Shown piece by piece: positions 9,133 to 17,850 of a DNA stretch of 64,000 bases (positions within the stretch are counted from its first letter, which is position 1; every line of letters starts with the position of its first letter). This DNA is from Donghicola sp041224595 (lineage in GTDB: Bacteria; Pseudomonadota; Alphaproteobacteria; Rhodobacterales; Rhodobacteraceae): contig NZ_JBGFGN010000154.1 in assembly GCF_041224595.1 (NCBI RefSeq), forward strand, positions 94,602 to 158,601, in the 5' to 3' direction. The notes below the pieces were generated by a model. It was not told where the DNA came from. It searched no databases and worked only from the letters and a program-made list of their open reading frames with translations. A program made the position numbers and the translations under genes.

Positions 9133-9287
9133 TGCCTGATCTTGGGAAATATGCGGACGCGGTTCTGTCGTCCTATGCGCTGTCTTTGCTGCTGTTGTTC
9201 GCTCTGGTTGGATGGGCCGTGATGCGGTCGCGCAAGACCCGCGCGGCGCTGGCAGAGGTGGAAGAGAGGATCAAAGGCCGTGGCTAA
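9132..9287 (+). CDS. ccmD: Heme exporter protein CcmD
   Basis: A 51-aa protein, too short for a usual ORF list: it starts at the ATG overlapping the ccmC stop (TGATG) and ends in TAA at 9285-9287. It begins MPDLGKYADAVLSSYALS, then one membrane helix (LLLLFALVGWAVM), then a basic/charged tail (RSRKTRAAL). This is the standard CcmD layout. CcmD keeps CcmABC together and helps release holo-CcmE. Its 3' end overlaps the GTG start of ccmG by 8 bp. Confidence 0.93.
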   Translation: MPDLGKYADAVLSSYALSLLLLFALVGWAVMRSRKTRAALAEVEERIKGRG

Positions 9288-9813
9288 GTTGTCTCCTTTA
9301 ATGATTTTGCCGCCCGTGATTTTCGGGGGTCTGGCAGCCATGTTCTATGTGGGCATGATGCGCGAAGATCCCGAGAGCCTGCCCAGTGCGCAGATCGGGC
9401 GCGAGGTGCCGGTGGTCTCGGTGACGCCGCTTGGCGGGGATCTGCCCTTTACCATCGAAGATCTGAAGGATGGCGAGGTGAAGCTGGTGAACTTCTGGGC
9501 CAGTTGGTGCGCGCCGTGTCGGGTCGAGCATCCAATGCTGACGGACTTGGCTGAGGAAGGAATCCCGATCTACGGCGTGAACTACAAGGACAAGCCAGAA
9601 GCGGCGATGAAGTTTTTGGCCGAGCTTGGCAATCCTTATTCCGCGATTGGGGCGGATGAGTCGGGCCGGATGGCGTTGGAGTGGGGCGTTTATGGTGTGC
9701 CCGAAACTTATTTGATCAACGGCGATGGCCAGATTGTCACGCGGATCGCGGGCCCGCTCTTGGAGCGGAACGTGGCAGACACCCTGCGTCCCGCCATCGA
9801 AGCGGCCCAATAA
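9280..9813 (+). CDS. ccmG: Thiol:disulfide interchange protein CcmG/DsbE
   Basis: 177-aa periplasmic thioredoxin-like protein anchored by an N-terminal helix. The active site is WASWCAPC near residue 73, and the cis-proline loop is YGVPETYLI. It reduces the heme-binding cysteines of apocytochrome c. Translation starts at GTG 9280 inside the end of ccmD. This ends the visible ccmABCDG operon; ccmE, ccmF and ccmH are not in the window. Confidence 0.94.
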   Translation: MAKLSPLMILPPVIFGGLAAMFYVGMMREDPESLPSAQIGREVPVVSVTPLGGDLPFTIEDLKDGEVKLVNFWASWCAPCRVEHPMLTDLAEEGIPIYGVNYKDKPEAAMKFLAELGNPYSAIGADESGRMALEWGVYGVPETYLINGDGQIVTRIAGPLLERNVADTLRPAIEAAQ

Positions 9814-9827
9814 CATTGTCAAAAGGA

Positions 9828-9850
9828 GCGCGCCTCTGGGTGAGGCGCGC
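9828..9850. terminator. Hairpin between convergent ccmG and MCP/Cache genes
   Basis: A 9-bp perfect stem GCGCGCCTC / GAGGCGCGC with loop TGGGT sits in the 72-bp gap between convergent genes. No long T-run follows on either side, so its strength is unclear. It could serve both strands. Confidence 0.6.
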
Positions 9851-9885
9851 GCTCTATCTGTTTGGAATTGCTGCGCAATCCGGTT

Positions 9886-10974
9886 CTAGCTGGTCATGCT
9901 GTTCTGAATGACCACGCCTTTCCACCCAAGGCCGGGGTAGGTTTCAAAACCCGGCGTGTCGTGGAAGCCTATGATCTGGTGATTTTCCACGTAGTAGCCT
10001 GCGGTTTGCGCTGGGTTCCGGCGTAGGGGGAAGGTTTCCAGCAAGATGCCCTCTTCGTCCGAAGACGCGATCACGCGGTTGTTGCGGTCAAGGATCATCA
10101 CCCGCACACCCGCATCAATCATGCGCTGGTCCAGTCGGACCCCTTGCACGACGGAGCGCGCTTGGCTGGCCCAGTCAAAACACGTCGCCATGATCCCGAT
10201 AGGTTTGCCATGGGCGTCTCCGTTCTCTCGGATCAGAGTGGCGTAGGTCAGAGTCTGCTGCCCTTTGAGCAGGCGTGAGACAACCACTTCGTCCGCTACG
10301 TAGTCGTCGCCCGTGGCCAGTCGCAGGCTGTTCGCGAACCACGGCATATCACGGACCGAGGCACCAGTGACGTTATAACTGTCGGGTCGTCCATTGGCCA
10401 CGATGCGCCCGTCCAGATCGCAAACCCAGATATCGAGGTAGATGTTGTAGGCGTCCAGAATGACCCCGAGCCGCTTGCTGGCGTGGGCGGCGCGCTCTGG
10501 CGTCGGGTTGGTCAGACAGTCGACAAAGCTGCTGTCAGTGGCCCACCAACGCACGTCACAAGTCCGTTCGTAGAGGTTGCGGTCAAAGACGTCGATGGCG
10601 TTGTAGGCCAGATCGACCACACGCTCGCCCGTGGCAGAGCGCTCCATCTCGGCGACCAGATTGCGCAGAACGGACAGCTCTTTGCTGAGATTGTCCTCTA
10701 GGCCCTTGGCGATGCCGTTGATCTCTTCTCCGACCGCGCGCACCTCGTCCGCGACCACGGCAAAGCCGCGGCCATAGGGGCCGGCTTTGGCGCTCTCGAT
10801 TTTGGCGTTTAGGGCCAGCATCGTCATCTGGCTGGTGATTTTCTGGATGGTGTAGGCGTTCTTTTCGGCGTTGCGGGCAAGGTCCAGCGTCTTTTGCGAG
10901 ACTTCGTCCATCGAAACCTTTTGTGGCGCGGCAGCGAGGTGGGGGACCAGGTCGAGCGACGTCATCATGTTCAT
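9886..10974 (-). CDS. Soluble methyl-accepting-type signalling protein with C-terminal Cache domain
   Basis: 362 aa without membrane helices. Residues about 20-105 are a short MCP signalling hairpin: TSQMTMLALNAKIESAKAG and GFAVVADEVRAVGEE match the conserved tip, which contacts CheA/CheW. Residues about 125-355 resemble a Cache-type ligand-binding domain (YLDIWVCDLDGRIVANGR; MPWFANSLRLATGDDY; GIMATCFDW; VMILDRNNRVIASSD). This is the reverse of the usual sensor-then-signal order, and the Cache domain would be cytoplasmic. The hairpin is too short to include methylation helices. Likely a cytoplasmic chemotaxis-like or signalling protein; the partner is unknown and no che genes are nearby. Confidence 0.7.
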   Translation of the reverse strand: MNMMTSLDLVPHLAAAPQKVSMDEVSQKTLDLARNAEKNAYTIQKITSQMTMLALNAKIESAKAGPYGRGFAVVADEVRAVGEEINGIAKGLEDNLSKELSVLRNLVAEMERSATGERVVDLAYNAIDVFDRNLYERTCDVRWWATDSSFVDCLTNPTPERAAHASKRLGVILDAYNIYLDIWVCDLDGRIVANGRPDSYNVTGASVRDMPWFANSLRLATGDDYVADEVVVSRLLKGQQTLTYATLIRENGDAHGKPIGIMATCFDWASQARSVVQGVRLDQRMIDAGVRVMILDRNNRVIASSDEEGILLETFPLRRNPAQTAGYYVENHQIIGFHDTPGFETYPGLGWKGVVIQNSMTS

Positions 10975-11097
10975 GGTGGGTGTCCTGCGTGAATGGTGTT
11001 ACCCGCTCCAACGGTCGGTTTTGACGTCCTTTAGTGTGGGGTGCGAAATTAATCTCATTTCCAAATAGGTTTGCGCCGAATGCCTATTTTGCACGCA

Positions 11098-11125
11098 AAA
11101 AGGGCGCCCGAAGACGCCCTTTTCA
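11098..11125 (-). terminator. Intrinsic terminator of acnA
   Basis: Read on the minus strand: AAGGGCG, loop TCTTCGGG, CGCCCTT, then TTT. It lies 20 bp after the acnA stop. Confidence 0.85.
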
Positions 11126-11144
11126 TCATGATATGTGTGGCCGA

Positions 11145-13922
11145 TTAGGCTTGTTTGGCAAGGTTGCGCAGCACGTAATGCAGCACGCCGCCGTTCTCGA
11201 CGTATTCCTTTTCAGGGGCCGTATCGATGCGGCACTTCAGGGTGATCGTTTTGGTCGAGCCGTCGCCATAGGTGATATAGCAGGGCACCTCGGCCAAGGG
11301 CTTCACGTCATCCAGACCTTCGATGCTGACGGTCTCGTCGCCTTTCAGCTCCAGCGTCTTGCGGGTGTCGCCGCCGGTGAACTCGAACGGGATAACGCCC
11401 ATACCAACCAAGTTCGAACGGTGAATGCGTTCAAAGTTTTCCGCGACCACGGCTTTGACCCCAAGCAGCGCGGTACCCTTGGCAGCCCAGTCGCGCGAGG
11501 AACCCGCGCCGTATTGTTCACCGCCAAAGATCACCAGCGGGGTGCCTTGGTCCTGATAGGCCATGGAGGCCTCGTAGATCGTGGTCTGTTCGCCATCAGG
11601 GCCTTTGGTATACCCGCCCTCGACGCCGTCCAGCATCTCGTTCTTGATGCGGATGTTGGCAAAGGTGCCGCGCATCATGACCTCGTGGTTGCCGCGGCGC
11701 GAGCCATAGCTGTTGAACTCGCGGACGGGCACCTGATGATCCAGAAGATATTTGCCCGCAGGCGTGGTGTCTTTGAACGAACCGGCGGGCGAGATGTGAT
11801 CGGTGGTCACCATATCGCCAAGGATCGCCAGAACGCGTGCGCCCTCGATGTTGGTGATCGAGCCCTTCTCAGGCGACATGCCTTGGAAGTAGGGCGGGTT
11901 TTGGATGTAGGTCGAGCTTGCGGGCCAGTCGTAGGTTTCGCCCCCCGACACTTCGACACCCTGCCACTTCTCGTCGCCCTTGAAGACGTCCGCATATTTC
12001 GACTGGAAGCTTTCGCGGGTCACGGTCTTTTCGACCAGTTCCGCGATTTCTGCGTTCGAGGGCCAGATGTCCTTGAGGTAGACATCGTTGCCATCCTTGT
12101 CGGTGCCGATCACGTCAGTCGCAATGTTAACGTTCATGTCACCAACCAGCGCATAGGCCACCACCAGCGGCGGGGAGGCCAGATAGTTCGCGCGGACGTC
12201 AGGCGAAATGCGGCCTTCGAAGTTGCGGTTGCCCGACAGGACCGAGGTTGCGATCAGGTCGTAATCGTTGATCGCCTTGGAGATCGGCGCGTCCAGCGGA
12301 CCCGAGTTGCCGATACAGGTGGTGCAGCCATAGCCCACAAGGTTAAACCCGATGGCATCCAGATCCTCTTGCAGACCGGCGGCCTCCAGATATTCGGATA
12401 CAACTTGCGAACCCGGTGCCAGAGACGTTTTGACCCAAGGTTTGCGGTTCAGGCCCAGTTCGCGGGCTTTGCGGGCCACCAGACCAGCGCCGATCATCAC
12501 GTACGGGTTCGAAGTGTTGGTACAGGACGTGATCGATGCGATCACGATCGAACCGTCGTGCAGCTGATAAGCGCCGTCGTCGGTCTTGTACCAACCCTTT
12601 TTGTGATGGCCTTCGTCACCGGGGATGTCGTGGGGCTCGGGCGCGCCGCCTTCACCTTCCCAGCGCACTTCTTCCTTGCCGCTGGCGTCTTTGCCTTCGC
12701 GGATGCCTTGTACGAACTTGCCGAATTCGGTGCCAGCTTGGGTCAGGGCGATGTAGTCCTGCGGGCGCTTGGGGCCCGAAATTGCGGGCACGATCGTGCC
12801 CATGTCCAGCTCGAGGGTCGAGGTATAGACAGGCGCGTAGTCTGCATCACGCCAGAAGCCGTTCTCCTTGGCGTAGGCTTCGACCAGTGCGATCCGATCC
12901 TTGTCGCGGCCCGTCTGCTCCATGTAGCGCAGGGTTTCCGCGTCGATGGGGAAGAAGCCGCAGGTTGCGCCGTATTCAGGCGCCATGTTTGCGATGGTTG
13001 CGCGCTGCGCCAGCGGCAGGTTGTCCAGACCTTCGCCGTAGAATTCAACGAATTTGCTGACCACGCCGTGTTCGCGCAGCATTTCGACGACCTTGAGAAC
13101 AAGGTCGGTGCCGGTGGTGCCTTCGACCATCTCGCCGGTCAGTTTGAAGCCCACAACCTCGGGGATCAGCATCGAGATCGGCTGACCCAGCATGGCGGCC
13201 TCGGCCTCGATCCCGCCGACACCCCAACCCAGAACGGCCGCGCCGTTGACCATGGTGGTGTGGCTGTCAGTGCCGACCAGAGTGTCGGGATAGGCCACAG
13301 TCTCGCCGTTCTGGTCCACATCGGTCCAGACGGTCTGCGCAAGATATTCGAGGTTCACCTGGTGACAAATACCCGTTCCCGGAGGGACCACGCGGAAATT
13401 TTCAAATGCGGTCTGACCCCATTTCAGGAACTGATAGCGTTCGAGGTTCCGTTCGTATTCGCGGTCCACATTCATCTGGAACGCGCGCGGGTTGCCGAAT
13501 TCGTCGATCATGACCGAGTGGTCGATGACCAGATCCACGGGGTTCAGGGGGTTAATCTTTTGCGCATCACCGCCGAGCGCTTTGATCCCGTCGCGCATCG
13601 CGGCCAAGTCCACAACCGCAGGGACACCGGTGAAATCCTGCATCAATACGCGGGCAGGGCGGTAGGCAATCTCTCGGGGGTTCTTGCCGCCTGCGGTGGC
13701 CCATTCGCCAAATGCCTTAATGTCGTCGGTCGAGACGGAAAAGCCGTCATCCTCGTAGCGCAGCAGGTTTTCGAGAACCACTTTCAGCGATGCGGGGAGC
13801 TTGGAAAAATCGCCAAGACCGGCATCAGTCGCGGCTTGAATGGAATAGTATGAAACGGTCTGGTCGCCGACCGACAAGCTGCGGCGTGCTTTGACGCTGT
13901 CTGTTCCGACTGTAATGGGCAT
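11145..13922 (-). CDS. acnA: Aconitate hydratase A
   Basis: 925-aa TCA-cycle enzyme that interconverts citrate and isocitrate through cis-aconitate. The [4Fe-4S] ligands are visible: SITSCTNTSNP (first Cys, near residue 455) and YGCTTCIGNSGPLD (the other two). The substrate-binding DSHTTM is near residue 220 and the C-terminal swivel domain has YGAGSSRDWAAKG. The length is normal for the AcnA/IRP1 type. It is monocistronic, with its own terminator, and divergent from the DUF1223 gene across about 220 bp that must carry both promoters. A very long ORF on the opposite strand is a composition artefact. Confidence 0.97.
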   Translation of the reverse strand: MPITVGTDSVKARRSLSVGDQTVSYYSIQAATDAGLGDFSKLPASLKVVLENLLRYEDDGFSVSTDDIKAFGEWATAGGKNPREIAYRPARVLMQDFTGVPAVVDLAAMRDGIKALGGDAQKINPLNPVDLVIDHSVMIDEFGNPRAFQMNVDREYERNLERYQFLKWGQTAFENFRVVPPGTGICHQVNLEYLAQTVWTDVDQNGETVAYPDTLVGTDSHTTMVNGAAVLGWGVGGIEAEAAMLGQPISMLIPEVVGFKLTGEMVEGTTGTDLVLKVVEMLREHGVVSKFVEFYGEGLDNLPLAQRATIANMAPEYGATCGFFPIDAETLRYMEQTGRDKDRIALVEAYAKENGFWRDADYAPVYTSTLELDMGTIVPAISGPKRPQDYIALTQAGTEFGKFVQGIREGKDASGKEEVRWEGEGGAPEPHDIPGDEGHHKKGWYKTDDGAYQLHDGSIVIASITSCTNTSNPYVMIGAGLVARKARELGLNRKPWVKTSLAPGSQVVSEYLEAAGLQEDLDAIGFNLVGYGCTTCIGNSGPLDAPISKAINDYDLIATSVLSGNRNFEGRISPDVRANYLASPPLVVAYALVGDMNVNIATDVIGTDKDGNDVYLKDIWPSNAEIAELVEKTVTRESFQSKYADVFKGDEKWQGVEVSGGETYDWPASSTYIQNPPYFQGMSPEKGSITNIEGARVLAILGDMVTTDHISPAGSFKDTTPAGKYLLDHQVPVREFNSYGSRRGNHEVMMRGTFANIRIKNEMLDGVEGGYTKGPDGEQTTIYEASMAYQDQGTPLVIFGGEQYGAGSSRDWAAKGTALLGVKAVVAENFERIHRSNLVGMGVIPFEFTGGDTRKTLELKGDETVSIEGLDDVKPLAEVPCYITYGDGSTKTITLKCRIDTAPEKEYVENGGVLHYVLRNLAKQA

Positions 13923-14144
13923 GGAGTTTGGCCTCCCTTTCGAAAAAATAGGGTATCGCTAGCGGTAATGTGGTTGGCCAGCGCCGCCGGATCAAGACTT
14001 CTCCGCCGCACGGATCAACGCACCTCGTAGCAATAACCCTTTCACGATGCTGTCAGTTCCCAGACACATCGCATTTCGTTGATTGGTCTTCGCAAAAGTT
14101 TTTGCTTACATCAAAGCCAACGAAAAAATCGGTGTGGAGTAAGG

Positions 14145-14846
14145 ATGAGACGACTTTTGTCAGCTTTGGTATTTGCCGGGATGGGAACGATGGCGGCGGC
14201 GCAGTCGGCCAGTTCGCCTGTCGTTGTCGAGCTTTACACCTCTCAAGGCTGTTCGTCGTGTCCTTCGGCCGATCGTCTCCTCGAAAAGCTCGCGGGCCGC
14301 GAGGACGTGCTGCCCTTGTCGCTTCATGTGGACTACTGGGACTATATCGGGTGGAAGGATACTTTCGCCAATCCAGCCTTTACGGACCGCCAGAAAGTCT
14401 ATGCCCGTAACATGGGCGAGCGGATGATCTACACCCCCCAGATGATCATAAATGGTGGCGCTCATGTGGTCGGCAATCGGCCTATGGATGTGGCAGACGC
14501 ACTGACCGACGCGAAGTCGCGGTCGGGCGCGGGGGCCGTGAGCGCGTCGCTACAGGGGACCAGATTGACCCTGAGTGCCAAGGCTTTGTCGCCGGATGGG
14601 TCGCCCTATTTGGTCCAGTTCGTGACATACCTGCCCGAAGAGACCGTGCGCATTGGCCGTGGCGAAAATGCTGGCAAGGAAGTGACCTACGTCAACGTAG
14701 TGAGCGGCTGGCAGCACGTGGGCGATTGGGATGGGCAGGGCACCTTCTCGGCCGATGTCCAGACAACACCCGAACAGGATGAACACGCGGTCATCTTGCA
14801 AAAGCGTAATCAGGGGGCTGTCGTCGCCGCCGCGCGCTTGCGCTGA
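14145..14846 (+). CDS. DUF1223 thioredoxin-fold secreted protein
   Basis: 233 aa with a signal peptide (MRRLLSALVFAGMGTMAAAQ) and the DUF1223 motif VVELYTSQGCSSCPSADRLL, containing a CSSC thioredoxin-like redox pair. Further family blocks are HVDYWDYIGWKDTFA and YTPQMIINGG. Likely periplasmic; the biochemical role is not established. The start at 14145 has GGAGTAAGG just upstream. Its 3' end overlaps by 37 bp the 3' end of the acyltransferase gene on the other strand. Confidence 0.8.
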   Translation: MRRLLSALVFAGMGTMAAAQSASSPVVVELYTSQGCSSCPSADRLLEKLAGREDVLPLSLHVDYWDYIGWKDTFANPAFTDRQKVYARNMGERMIYTPQMIINGGAHVVGNRPMDVADALTDAKSRSGAGAVSASLQGTRLTLSAKALSPDGSPYLVQFVTYLPEETVRIGRGENAGKEVTYVNVVSGWQHVGDWDGQGTFSADVQTTPEQDEHAVILQKRNQGAVVAAARLR

Positions 14847-15736
14847 CGTTTGGGCTTCCAGCGCTTGTGGATCCAAAACCACTGCTCTGGATGACGGGTG
14901 ATCCGGTCCTCGAGGGCGCGGGTCATGGCGCGGGTCTGCTCAATCGGATCGTCGTTTTCTAGCGGCGCGTCAAACTCGGCAGTAAAGCTCAGGCCATCAG
15001 CGGACCGCACCCCAAAAAACGGCACAAGAAGAGCGCCCGTTTTGCGCGCGATCTCTGCGGCAGACGTCAATGTCGGTGCTGGTTTGCCCATAAAATCAAT
15101 AGCAACGCCGCCGCTGTCGTAGATGTCAAAGAGCAGGACCGCCATGCCGCCCTGCTTGAGATGTTTCACCAATCCCATCGTTCCGCGCCGCCCTTGTTCA
15201 AAGACGGGGCCGCTCAGATCATGCATGTTTTGCGCATAGTGCTGGTTGAAATAGGGATTTGCGATGGGACGATAGAGGCCGCCGATCTGATAGCCCTGGC
15301 GCACCAAAGCGGCGCGGGGGGCCTCGAAATTCCCGAAATGGCCAGTGACAAATAGCACGGGACGTCCCTCTTGGCGGGCGGCCTCGATGGCCGCCAGGCC
15401 TGCACCGGACAACGCAGTGCGATCTGCGCGGGCAAGCAGATCTTTGACAGAATAGTTCTCGATGAAAACGCGGCCAAAGTTGTCACAGACTCCGTCTGCA
15501 ATCTCTGCCTTACGGTCGTCTGGCATGTCCGGCCAAATATAGGACAGGTGTTCCAGCGCCCGCTTCCGGTAGCCTACGCGGGGCGCGATGACCTTGCGCA
15601 CGAGCCATCCCATAATGGCAACACGCCGTTCGTATGGCAGAGCCAGCGCGGTTCGGATGATCCCGCGCAGGGCACGATCCTCGGCCCAGTCTCCCCATGT
15701 GCCGGTCGGCGTTTCAGTGGAATATTGCTTGCTCAT
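14810..15736 (-). CDS. Lipid A biosynthesis lauroyl acyltransferase family (LpxL/HtrB-like)
   Basis: 308 aa. The family active-site motif HFGNFE (VTGHFGNFEAP, near residue 132) and the C-terminal HPEQWFWIHKRWK are both present. These enzymes transfer secondary acyl chains onto lipid A at the inner membrane. The strong N-terminal helix of the E. coli enzyme is not obvious, so this is a divergent alphaproteobacterial member. The precise acyl chain cannot be told from sequence. It is convergent with the DUF1223 gene, with overlapping ends. Confidence 0.85.
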   Translation of the reverse strand: MSKQYSTETPTGTWGDWAEDRALRGIIRTALALPYERRVAIMGWLVRKVIAPRVGYRKRALEHLSYIWPDMPDDRKAEIADGVCDNFGRVFIENYSVKDLLARADRTALSGAGLAAIEAARQEGRPVLFVTGHFGNFEAPRAALVRQGYQIGGLYRPIANPYFNQHYAQNMHDLSGPVFEQGRRGTMGLVKHLKQGGMAVLLFDIYDSGGVAIDFMGKPAPTLTSAAEIARKTGALLVPFFGVRSADGLSFTAEFDAPLENDDPIEQTRAMTRALEDRITRHPEQWFWIHKRWKPKRQRKRAAATTAP

Positions 15737-15921
15737 GCTTCGGGATGCCGCGTCTTGTTTCCGCCACAGACATAAAGTCGTGGCGACCCAATCACAAGCG
15801 CGGTGGCAGAGACTTCGTCACCAGCGATCCGGAAAGTGAGAGGACAACGTTCGAGGCGCTATCGCCATCAGACGCTAATCTAAGGATGATCCGCTAACCT
15901 TTGGAAAGTCTTTTGTTTTTG

Positions 15922-16980
15922 TCACTCGTCTCGCACGTCAGGGATCGGCAGAAGTTCGAGCCCGTCATCGGCCTGCATCCGCCGTATGACTTTGACGACG
16001 CGTGCCATGGCCCCTTCTGTTGTTTCCTCGTCGGGCGTTGTCCGCTCTCTGGCTTGGTTGCGCAGCTGGTCCGAGAGGCGCTTTGACATGTTGGAAAGCA
16101 TGAATTCCCAGGCTTTGACATCACCTTCGGCGGTGGCGCCTGCAATAATGATGCTCATGTCTTCTTCGCCGATGGTCCGAACGACGGCCGGTGCATCTAT
16201 CGGCTTCAGACGATAGCGCAGATCGGCAAAGGTCAGGATAACACCACGGAGGGCACGCGCAAAATCGGCGTCATCTTCTTCGATCCCGGTGAGGACGCTG
16301 TCGCGCGTATTTGCTGTCGAAACATCCAGAATTTCCCCCAAACGTTTGGCTGGCGGTTTTTCAAACTCTCGGGGTGGGGCCGTGTCGATCTGGGTCGCCA
16401 GCGAAACGCCAATCCGGTAGACCGCTTCGGGTGTCACCTGTTCGGTACGGGACATGGCAAAGGCCACCCGCCGCGCCTGTTCCCCCGGCATACGGGCCAA
16501 AAGTCCGGCCGCCTTGTCCGTAGGAAGTTTGGACAAAAGCACTGCAGAGACCTCCAGACTTTCGCGTTCAAAAAAGCCGAGCAGAACATCGGGATCAAGC
16601 GCCGCCAATCTGGCCCAAGCATCGCCCTTTTGCCGCACACCCGCTTCACGTCGCAAGCGCGCTGCGGTCTCGGGGCTGAGTTTGCCGTCCAACGCTTCGA
16701 GCGCGCCAGCCAGTCCATCCGGAAATGCCAGCCCGATCTGCTCGAGTTCTTCCGCAAATTCGCCAAGTACCTCGGCCAAGGTATCGCGGTCAATGTAGCG
16801 CAGCTGCCCCATGGCTTGGGTCAGATCCTGCTGCAAATCCTCTGGAAGGTCTGTCAGGGGTATCTCTGCCCCTTCGGACAGAAGAAAGCGCACGATGATC
16901 GCTGCCTTGTGCCGTCTGCGAAGAGGCGGCGTGGCGGGGCGTTGCACGGGAGTAATGCGGGCAAGGGGCTGGGTGTTCAT
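15922..16980 (-). CDS. fliG: FliG-like flagellar motor switch protein
   Basis: 352 aa. The middle and C-terminal parts resemble FliG: LLARMPGEQARRVAFAMSRT, then FADLRYRLKPIDAPAVVRTIGEEDMSIIIAGA and FMLSNMSKRLSDQLRNQA, the torque-helix region that faces MotA. The N-terminal domain (HKAAIIVRFLL) is FliG-like too. FliG couples the stator to the rotor ring. No flagellar genes surround it. I chose the ATG at 16980 (AGAGGA just upstream) over a GTG at 17004 with no visible ribosome binding site. Confidence 0.75.
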   Translation of the reverse strand: MNTQPLARITPVQRPATPPLRRRHKAAIIVRFLLSEGAEIPLTDLPEDLQQDLTQAMGQLRYIDRDTLAEVLGEFAEELEQIGLAFPDGLAGALEALDGKLSPETAARLRREAGVRQKGDAWARLAALDPDVLLGFFERESLEVSAVLLSKLPTDKAAGLLARMPGEQARRVAFAMSRTEQVTPEAVYRIGVSLATQIDTAPPREFEKPPAKRLGEILDVSTANTRDSVLTGIEEDDADFARALRGVILTFADLRYRLKPIDAPAVVRTIGEEDMSIIIAGATAEGDVKAWEFMLSNMSKRLSDQLRNQARERTTPDEETTEGAMARVVKVIRRMQADDGLELLPIPDVRDE

Positions 16981-17051
16981 GGGGTCCTCTGGCGTCAGAG
17001 GCACCCTAGACTCGCAGAAATGAAGAAAGCTTTACCCGTAGCTGACCCAAA

Positions 17052-17642
17052 TTAAGCGCGCGGGTGGTTCGCTGGCACCGCATAGTTTGTGGGGATGCGG
17101 ATCGGAGGGATCAAAGCCGAGAGAGTGCGACGCGCCATATGGCTGACACCGCGCTGGCCATCCAGACGCAACACAGGCAGTCCCATGTCATGCAACCAAC
17201 GATTATGGCTTGTTAGGCTGCGTCCCTGAAAGTGGGGGTCGTCATACCGGCTGGCCCATCCCATGAAGCATTCGTGCACCAGATACATGTCCCCGGTTTC
17301 TGAAATTCGGTCACCGTACCTGTGGGCTTCGCGGCTGCGAAGGCGCTGCATCCGAAGGTCGTGCGGGGTGTAGATAAAGATGATGAGATCGGCATCTTCG
17401 ACCAGTTCTTCACCCCAGCCCATCAGGGATCCGGCTACAATCCAACCGTCGCGGGGCTGGTCCTTGTGCATCATATCCAAGCGTTCGGGGACGGTTCTTT
17501 TCTGGGTGTAGGGGACCTCGGTCGGTTCCCAGTAGTAGTCATCCGTATCAAGAAGCGGAAGGTTCAGAACACTGGATAAACGCTCACCAAGAGTGGAAAC
17601 ACCTGATCCGGACGCGCCGGTGATATGAATTCTATAGCCCAT
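17052..17642 (-). CDS. P-loop NTPase, adenylate-kinase-like
   Basis: 196 aa starting MGYRIHITGASGSGVSTLGE, with a P-loop (GASGSGVST, residues 8-16). A DTDDYYWEP segment, typical of small-molecule kinases of the adenylate kinase/topology-modulation type, comes next, then an LIIFIYTPHDLRMQRLRSRE lid/arginine region. The substrate is unknown. The start at 17642 follows GGAGCTGACC; an upstream ATG adds 12 residues before the P-loop strand and is less likely. It lies downstream of purB, beyond a terminator, on the same strand. Confidence 0.65.
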   Translation of the reverse strand: MGYRIHITGASGSGVSTLGERLSSVLNLPLLDTDDYYWEPTEVPYTQKRTVPERLDMMHKDQPRDGWIVAGSLMGWGEELVEDADLIIFIYTPHDLRMQRLRSREAHRYGDRISETGDMYLVHECFMGWASRYDDPHFQGRSLTSHNRWLHDMGLPVLRLDGQRGVSHMARRTLSALIPPIRIPTNYAVPANHPRA

Positions 17643-17790
17643 GCCGGTCAGCTCCAGCTGCGATCCAACCAGAAACAATCGGCCGAAATCGTCACAAAAG
17701 GTTATAAGTTCCTATACAAAAGGATAACGCTGTCGCTCGCGTCACAGCAAGGACGTTTTTGCGCATGCAGAAAGTTTTAATTGACCAGTC

Positions 17791-17825
17791 ATTAAAAAAT
17801 CCGCCGCAGACAGGCTGCGACGGAT
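17791..17825 (-). terminator. Intrinsic terminator of purB
   Basis: Minus strand: ATCCG and CGCAG arms pair with CTGCG and CGGAT (11 positions with one mismatch), loop of 5, followed by a T-run (ATTTTTTAAT). Confidence 0.85.
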
Positions 17826-17850
17826 CAGAATTTTCAGCGATGTAAAAGGC

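Noticed and set aside
11034..13853. 939-aa ORF on the plus strand
   Set aside because: It lies wholly antisense to acnA, whose product has all aconitase motifs; long shadow frames are common at this GC content.
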